The translations under genes were made by a program, and so were the position numbers. The notes under the pieces are model-generated. The model saw nothing but the letters and a program-made list of their open reading frames with translations. It was not told the origin of the DNA and did no database searches. Source: JAFAMB01 sp963775805 (GTDB taxonomy: Bacteria > Verrucomicrobiota > Verrucomicrobiia > Chthoniobacterales > JAFAMB01). From it: a DNA stretch of 64,000 bases. Positions 59,562 through 64,000 of this stretch are shown piece after piece; the first letter of the stretch is position 1, and each line of letters begins with the position of its first letter. The stretch lies in the NCBI GenBank assembly GCA_963775805.1, contig CAVZKG010000007.1, positions 310,001 through 374,000 on the forward strand, in the 5' to 3' direction.

Positions 59562-60065
59562 TTAACGCTTGGCGACCGGCTCGAGATCGGGCCGCTTCGG
59601 CTCTGTCGGTGAGCCGGACCTTCTGTCGCCGCCGTCATCGTCGCCGTGATGCGGATCAAAAAAGAGATCGAATGCGAGAAACAGCGCCTTCGAATGCCGA
59701 GCGAACCAAATATTGAAAAACAGAACCGGCACAATTGTCAGGGTCAGAACAAGCCAGATTGGCAGGTGCACCACAAAATCCAGCACGAGGTAAATGACGA
59801 GACCGAGCAGCGCTCCGGCGCCGTAGTTGACAGCAAAGATTGGCATAAGGAAGTATCCGGCCTCTCGTTCGAACGGGTAGCCGCAGCGCGGGCACCCATC
59901 GAGCGGCATAAACCAATCTCGCAAACTGCGGACCTGCCTCCAGGGGATAAAAATCGGGCTTTGACCACACGTCGGGCATTTCAGACCGAGGGCATTGTTC
60001 ATCATCCACCGAAATCGCTTGATCGAAAAATCCGGCGGCTCGGTATGGTCCGATATTGAACCCAT
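59562..60065 (-). CDS. DUF983 family membrane protein
   Basis: The protein (167 residues) has a zinc-ribbon-like CPTCGQSPIF and DGCPRCGYPFEREAGYFLMPIFAVNYGAGA, the DUF983 core, followed by two transmembrane helices (LLGLVIYLVLDFVVHLPIWLVLTLTIVPVLFFNIWFA). The Asp/Gly-rich tail is disordered. DUF983 function is not known. It is on the same strand as the LAB_N gene, with a 106-bp gap, and divergent from the ketosynthase. Confidence 0.85.
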   Translation of the reverse strand: MGSISDHTEPPDFSIKRFRWMMNNALGLKCPTCGQSPIFIPWRQVRSLRDWFMPLDGCPRCGYPFEREAGYFLMPIFAVNYGAGALLGLVIYLVLDFVVHLPIWLVLTLTIVPVLFFNIWFARHSKALFLAFDLFFDPHHGDDDGGDRRSGSPTEPKRPDLEPVAKR

Positions 60066-60145
60066 GCCAGAACCTATCCCTCATCCCTCAAAAATCCCAA
60101 ACGAATTGTGCGCGAGTCGAGCGATCGCACCAGAATTTTTCAGCC

Positions 60146-60280
60146 CATTCGCGGACACGCCGACACCTCAATCCCATTTGGTTGCGGCTTCCGACTTCGT
60201 CATAGCTAGGTCGGACAGGTCCGCCGCCGCTAAAGCTTCCAACTTCGCCAAGGCTATGTCGGACAAGATGGCGGACAAGT
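60146..60280. repeat. dispersed intergenic repeat, copy B
   Basis: CATTCGCGGACACGCCGACA, GGTTGCGGCTT, CCGCCGCCGCTAAAGCTTCC and ATGTCGGAC/GATGGCGG match copy A (16226-16340) in order. A 20-30 bp extra block similar to its own 3' unit makes it longer, suggesting internal unit duplication. It lies between the divergent DUF983 and ketosynthase genes (60066-60317), which otherwise hold no gene I can support. Confidence 0.75.
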
Positions 60281-60317
60281 GCGTCGCGCTATGTATATAT
60301 GCATGATGCAGGAAAAG

Positions 60318-61508
60318 ATGCGATCAGAACGCGTGCTTGTGACCGGCGTTGGTGTGGTCTCCCCTCTCGGCTCTGATGCGGTATCCAACTTGCAATCTTT
60401 GGCGGAAGGAAAAGACTCCGTGACGCTGGTCGACCGATTTGATGTCTCCAAAACGCGGTGCAAAACAGCTGGACAAATTCCCGATCATTGGCTGGATAAC
60501 GCGTTTCGGCCGGGGCGCACGGCTAGACGCTTGCATCGCGGGGCTCGGATGGCGGCATTAGCACTGCGGGAAGCTTGCGCCTCAGCGAATGGGTCGTCGC
60601 CGGAGTTGATGGTTGTCGGGACAACCTGCGGGGGAATGAGCTATGGAGAGGTTTTTTACAGAGGATTGCTTTCGTCGAACTCCCGGCGAGGCTCTGCAGG
60701 CCTCATTGGAAACTACACCCCTCAGAAATCGATCCAGGATGCGCTCGAAGGAAACGGGCTCCGAATACCAACACAGATCCTGGCCAATGCCTGTTCTTCG
60801 GGATCCAACGCCATAGGTCACGCGTTTGAATTGGTGCGACGCGGTTTGCACGAGTGCGTTGTCTGCGGCGGATATGAGCCCCTTAGCGAGCTTGTTTTCG
60901 TTGGATTTGATTCTCTCCAGGCATCGACGCCCGAAAAAATTCGTCCGTTCGACAAAAATCGTACCGGCTTGGTGCTCGGGGAGGGCGCAGCATTTTTGAT
61001 ATTGGAGACTGAAAAAAGTGCAGCAAAAAGGAGCACTGTTGCCCTCGCAGAAGTCGTCGGGTATGGAGTGTCGACGGACACATATCACCTCACGCAGCCG
61101 AATCCCTCCGGTGTCGGCCCTAGGCTGGCAATGGAGCGAGCCCTCGAATCCGCCTCGCTCGAAGCTGGGGCCATTGATTATGTAAACGCCCACGGCACAG
61201 CCACCATTTTCAACGATGCGACCGAAGGTGCTGCGATTTCCGAGCTGTGCGGTCCCGTGTCGGTTAGTTCAACAAAATCGATGATGGGCCACGCCTTGGG
61301 CGCAGCCGGGGCAATTGAAGGGGCATTTTGCGTGCTCGCACTCCGTGAACAGTTTCTACCGCCGAATCTCAATTTTTTCGAACCTGATCCGTCATGGACC
61401 TTTGAAGTGATCGGCAATCGGTCTCGACTCGCGCGGCTGCGACATGTCCTTTCAAATTCGATCGGCTTCGGAGGGACCAACGCCACACTGATATTGAAGC
61501 AGGTATGA
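60318..61508 (+). CDS. beta-ketoacyl-ACP synthase (FabF-like)
   Basis: The enzyme (396 residues from ATG 60318) has the KAS fold: VLVTGVGVVSPLG, active-site Cys in QILANACSSGSNAIG, GLVLGEGAAFLIL, NAHGTATIFND (first His) and SSTKSMMGHALGAAGAIEG (Lys and second His). It condenses malonyl-ACP with acyl-ACP. AGGA at 60310-60313 supports the chosen start; other ATGs lie at 60279, 60303 and 60306. It is coupled by a 4-bp overlap to a ketosynthase-like partner lacking the catalytic residues, so it may be the alpha subunit of a KS/chain-length-factor pair rather than housekeeping FabF. Confidence 0.85.
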   Translation: MRSERVLVTGVGVVSPLGSDAVSNLQSLAEGKDSVTLVDRFDVSKTRCKTAGQIPDHWLDNAFRPGRTARRLHRGARMAALALREACASANGSSPELMVVGTTCGGMSYGEVFYRGLLSSNSRRGSAGLIGNYTPQKSIQDALEGNGLRIPTQILANACSSGSNAIGHAFELVRRGLHECVVCGGYEPLSELVFVGFDSLQASTPEKIRPFDKNRTGLVLGEGAAFLILETEKSAAKRSTVALAEVVGYGVSTDTYHLTQPNPSGVGPRLAMERALESASLEAGAIDYVNAHGTATIFNDATEGAAISELCGPVSVSSTKSMMGHALGAAGAIEGAFCVLALREQFLPPNLNFFEPDPSWTFEVIGNRSRLARLRHVLSNSIGFGGTNATLILKQV

Positions 61509-62632
61509 ACTTTTTCATTCAGGGAATCGGGGCTGTTACGCCGCTGGGACCCACAGGTCAAGAGACGTGGATCGCGGTCCGCCAGGGTCAAAAGGCTAAG
61601 AGTAAACTTTTCGCAAATGAACTGGCCGGTCGGCACTATTTTTCCTGCCCGGTTCCTGAAAAATTTGTCGCGGAAGCAGCCAGACAGCCACGACTCCGGC
61701 GGTCAGGTACCATTTCGCTTCTTGGCGCGGCCGCGGGCCTTGACGCCTTCGCCGACGCTGGAGTGAAACCGGACACGGGAGTGAACGGTCGAATGGCCGT
61801 CGTTTTCGCAATTTGCTCAGGTGGAATTAATTACACGCGGCGTTTCTATCACGAAATCGTCACCCAGGGAGCAAATTGTGCGAGCCCGCTTTTATTCCCG
61901 GAAACCGTTTACAATGCGGCGGCAAGCCATCTCGCTGCACTACTTGGCATAGACGGACAGAGCTACACCCTTGTCGGAGATTCGTCGGTTGGCCTTGGAG
62001 CTATCCATTTCGCAGTGCAGTTACTGGCGATGCAACCGGATCTGGACCGTTGTCTCGTCGTCGGAACCGAAGAGGCGGACTGGCTGTTGGCGGACGCTTT
62101 CAGCAGTTGGCGGATGGCGGCCAGGAAAGAACTGTTCGAAGTGTACGGTCGACCTTCCGGTACGATTTTTGGAGAAGGCGCTGCGGCGGTTTTGATTGGA
62201 CGATCCGGCCAGTTTTCAATCACGGAATCGTCGGCTGGAGTTCCGTTTAGTTCATATCGGGAAAGCGAACGGGCGGCTCGCGATGTTTTTGGACGACCCG
62301 AACCCGGGTCGTTCCCCGATTTCATCGTTAGCAGTGCGAACGGCACATTCGCAGATCAGGTTGAGTGTAAGGTATTTCGCGATGCCTATGAATCGGTCCC
62401 GGTATATGCACCGAAGCCGGCTGTGGGCGAGGCGCTTGGGGCTGGTGGCCTGCTCCAGGTTGTGCTGGCTGGATTTGCCTTAAGAAACCAGGAATTGCCT
62501 GGTACTTTGGCAGCCGGGCCGAACCTGCCGGGTGTCAACCGGGAGACACGGTCCCATTCCGGGTCAAAAGCGTTGGTGACTTGCGTTGGCTTTAACCACC
62601 AGGTGAACGCGTTGAAATTGTGCATCTTATGA
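61505..62632 (+). CDS. catalytically degenerate ketosynthase-like protein (CLF-like)
   Basis: The protein (375 residues) begins GIGAVTPLGPTGQETW, like a KAS. The active-site Cys region reads YTLVGDSSVGLGAIHFA with Ser160/Ser161 where Cys is expected. The first His segment (NAHGT) reads SANGT with Asn279. The GEGAAAVLIG strand is retained. Such partners (KS-beta, chain length factor) form heterodimers with a KS-alpha in type II polyketide/aryl-polyene systems. The overlap with the upstream active KS supports a heterodimer. No ACP, reductase or dehydratase is seen nearby. Confidence 0.75.
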   Translation: MNFFIQGIGAVTPLGPTGQETWIAVRQGQKAKSKLFANELAGRHYFSCPVPEKFVAEAARQPRLRRSGTISLLGAAAGLDAFADAGVKPDTGVNGRMAVVFAICSGGINYTRRFYHEIVTQGANCASPLLFPETVYNAAASHLAALLGIDGQSYTLVGDSSVGLGAIHFAVQLLAMQPDLDRCLVVGTEEADWLLADAFSSWRMAARKELFEVYGRPSGTIFGEGAAAVLIGRSGQFSITESSAGVPFSSYRESERAARDVFGRPEPGSFPDFIVSSANGTFADQVECKVFRDAYESVPVYAPKPAVGEALGAGGLLQVVLAGFALRNQELPGTLAAGPNLPGVNRETRSHSGSKALVTCVGFNHQVNALKLCIL

Positions 62633-62683
62633 CTCGCAAACCGCGCATTGATCCGCAGCTGCCTTTACGTAATACTGAAGTTT

Positions 62684-63121
62684 ATGCCAAGTAAGCCGGC
62701 GCCGCCCAGCCGTTCAACCGCCGTAGAAGATTACCTCGAGCAGATTCTCGACCTGATCAATACGAAGGGGTACGCGCGTGTAGCGGATATAGCGCAGGGC
62801 TTAAGGATTTCCCAAGCAAGCGTGACCAATATGGTTCAACGCCTCGACGCGGAAGGTTTGTTGAAGTATGAGAAATATCGCGGCCTTGTGCTGACAACGG
62901 CAGGAGAGACGCTGGCTCGTAACATCATGCGGCGTCATCAGCTTTTAACAGACTTTCTCCGAATGCTAGGAGTGAACGAGGAAGTTATTTATCACGATGT
63001 CGAGGGAATGGAACATCATATCAGTCCTCAGACGCTGCACTCAATAGAGGCTCTTTTGTCCGAATTGCGGCAAAATCCTGGGATTGTTAGCCGAATCAAA
63101 TCACACACAATTGGCGGCTGA
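62684..63121 (+). CDS. DtxR/MntR-type metal-responsive transcriptional regulator
   Basis: From ATG 62684 the protein is 145 residues. A winged helix (VEDYLEQILDLINTKGYARVADIAQGLRISQASVTNMVQRLDAEGLLKYEKYRGLVLT) leads to a dimerisation/metal-binding half with RRHQLLTDFLRMLGVNEEVIYHDVEGMEHHISPQTL, the MntR pattern of Mn/Fe-binding His and Glu residues. No SH3 domain is present, as in MntR. It probably represses a metal uptake gene; none is adjacent here. A TTG-started longer frame is rejected. Confidence 0.85.
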   Translation: MPSKPAPPSRSTAVEDYLEQILDLINTKGYARVADIAQGLRISQASVTNMVQRLDAEGLLKYEKYRGLVLTTAGETLARNIMRRHQLLTDFLRMLGVNEEVIYHDVEGMEHHISPQTLHSIEALLSELRQNPGIVSRIKSHTIGG

Positions 63122-63149
63122 CCAGTTTTCCCCCCGTCGAAACACATTT

Positions 63150-63620
63150 ATGAAGCAGATTGTAGCTCTTACGATTGGGTGCGTGGCACTTTTGCTTGGG
63201 GGATGTCAGACGACGGAGGACCGATTTAGTCAATCTCAGACGGCTATTAATCAGGGAATTGCGAATGAACCCGTGGGGAATTACTTCATTGGACGTCGAT
63301 TTTATCGGAAGAGTTTTTTCTTTTGGGGATACATCCGCCAGCCACGTCAGCCATGGAGTGCCGCCAAGCTCGTCATGATGAATGAGCAAAAAACGTTGGC
63401 CCCAGATCGACAAGCAAACACACCTGGATCCGACAACAATTACGAATACCGTCTTCAGGGCTATTTTTCCGGACAAACAGTATATGAACCGGCATCGAAT
63501 AGTTTCTATCCTGAATTTGTGCTGACCGGGTTCAAGCTGATTTCCGATCATCCTCCGGAAATTTTTCGAAATCCCGGAGCGCACGACGTGGATAGTCTCA
63601 CGATTGACAGGCCTCAGTAA
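63150..63620 (+). CDS. small lipoprotein, hypothetical
   Basis: From ATG 63150 the protein is 156 residues, with lipobox LLLGGC (Cys19). The mature part has a FFFWGYIRQPRQPW segment and an SNSFYPEFVLTGFKLI strand; it is beta-rich and has no recognised family. It is probably outer-membrane anchored. It lies 28 bp after the MntR-like gene. A frame extension from 63084 is rejected. Confidence 0.7.
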   Translation: MKQIVALTIGCVALLLGGCQTTEDRFSQSQTAINQGIANEPVGNYFIGRRFYRKSFFFWGYIRQPRQPWSAAKLVMMNEQKTLAPDRQANTPGSDNNYEYRLQGYFSGQTVYEPASNSFYPEFVLTGFKLISDHPPEIFRNPGAHDVDSLTIDRPQ

Positions 63621-63657
63621 TTTAGGCAGCGCTTCCAGGGGTTGGCTCTTTTTGTAT

Positions 63658-64000
63658 ATGGGTGAGATAGAAAGATTCGAGCATTTTGTGATCGCAAGAC
63701 GCGGCGATGGTTCCCTTTGGGAACTGGGCCGCGGCGCGATGGGCGTCACCTATAAGGCATTCGACACCAATTTGAGGGCAGATGTCGCCCTAAAGGTGAT
63801 CAATTCGCACTTTTTAAACAGCGAAACAGCGCGTCAGCGCTTCCTTCGAGAAGCAAGAGCAGCAGCAAGCCTCCGGCATCCGAATGTTGCGACGGTCTTC
63901 CACCTTGGCAATGCCGACGGTGGATTTTACTATGCGATGGAGTACGTGGCGGGCGAGACCGTGGAAAACAGGGTGCAAAGAGACGGCCCGCTTTCCTCTG
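63658..64000 (+). CDS. Ser/Thr protein kinase, N-terminal part
   Basis: An ATG at 63658 opens a frame that runs off the window (114 residues seen). The kinase glycine loop LGRGAMGVTYKA, the ATP-binding Lys in VALKVIN, the alpha-C Glu in RFLREARAAASLRHPNVATV, and the hinge YAMEYVAGETV are all present. The rest, including the catalytic loop, lies outside the window. Such Hanks-type kinases are common in Verrucomicrobiota and Planctomycetota. Confidence 0.93.
   Translation, partial: MGEIERFEHFVIARRGDGSLWELGRGAMGVTYKAFDTNLRADVALKVINSHFLNSETARQRFLREARAAASLRHPNVATVFHLGNADGGFYYAMEYVAGETVENRVQRDGPLSS

Noticed and set aside
59995..60306. Plus-strand ORF of 103 residues before the ketosynthase
   Set aside because: It consists largely of the dispersed repeat and antisense DUF983 sequence.

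Overview
The window looks like a piece of chromosome from a Gram-negative, didermic bacterium of the PVC group, most likely a soil Verrucomicrobiota (Spartobacteria-like). This placement is inferred from the gene content, not from a marker search. Supporting signs are an LPS-heptose gene (hldD), tolB-pal, a LAB_N membrane protein, a DUF6600 repeat lipoprotein, Ser/Thr protein kinase usage, many secreted or lipoprotein genes, and the short dispersed intergenic repeats. No rRNA, tRNA or CRISPR array was seen.

Layout. 1-1490: end of the ribosomal alpha-operon (rpsM-rpsK-rpsD), closed by a terminator instead of continuing into rpoA-rplQ. 1488-12731: phosphoesterase, polysaccharide deacetylase, a DUF2252 gene, a SorC-type regulator divergent from an FAD oxidoreductase/class II aldolase pair, a U32 peptidase/hydroxylase and an MFS exporter. 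12740-26990: cofactor and central genes (hemB, coaX, a ROK sugar kinase, hldD, nucleosidase), an AraC regulator, a lipoprotein with a 25-residue tandem repeat, plsY-gpsA, larB and an ABC ATPase. 26989-33250, mostly minus strand: xseB-dxs, an ECF sigma/anti-sigma/HtrA-like operon whose protease has lost its catalytic triad, and tolB-pal. 33362-40209: a tightly coupled plus-strand run of nucleotidyltransferase, small-molecule kinase, glgE, ankyrin lipoprotein, MBL hydrolase and trmB. Then comEC, a second MBL protein, an M23 peptidase and cimA.

45955-56836 is an integrated mobile element of about 10.9 kb. A tyrosine integrase gene lies just inside one end, and an 18-bp perfect direct repeat brackets the region. 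One copy of the repeat is the first codons of cimA, so the element sits in the 5' end of cimA and replaces its upstream sequence. Its cargo is a divergent repressor/excisionase switch and a coupled four-gene cluster: a ParB-domain protein fused to a Topo VI-A/Spo11-like winged-helix plus TOPRIM region, an SF2 helicase, an AEP primase-like protein, and a D5_N/sigma-like protein. After these come a terminase-small-subunit-like gene, tiny overlapping ORFs, and a decayed tail in which a SNF2-type helicase is split by a 684-bp insert carrying a ParB-like fragment. This cluster is the most likely undescribed system in the window: it has helicase, primase and TOPRIM/ParB parts but no recognisable capsid, portal or conjugation genes.

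56837-64000 returns to host genes: a secreted zinc peptidase-like protein, a cysteine desulfurase, LAB_N and DUF983 membrane proteins, a ketosynthase coupled to a catalytically degenerate partner (KS/CLF-like), an MntR-like regulator, a lipoprotein, and the start of a Ser/Thr protein kinase cut off by the window edge.
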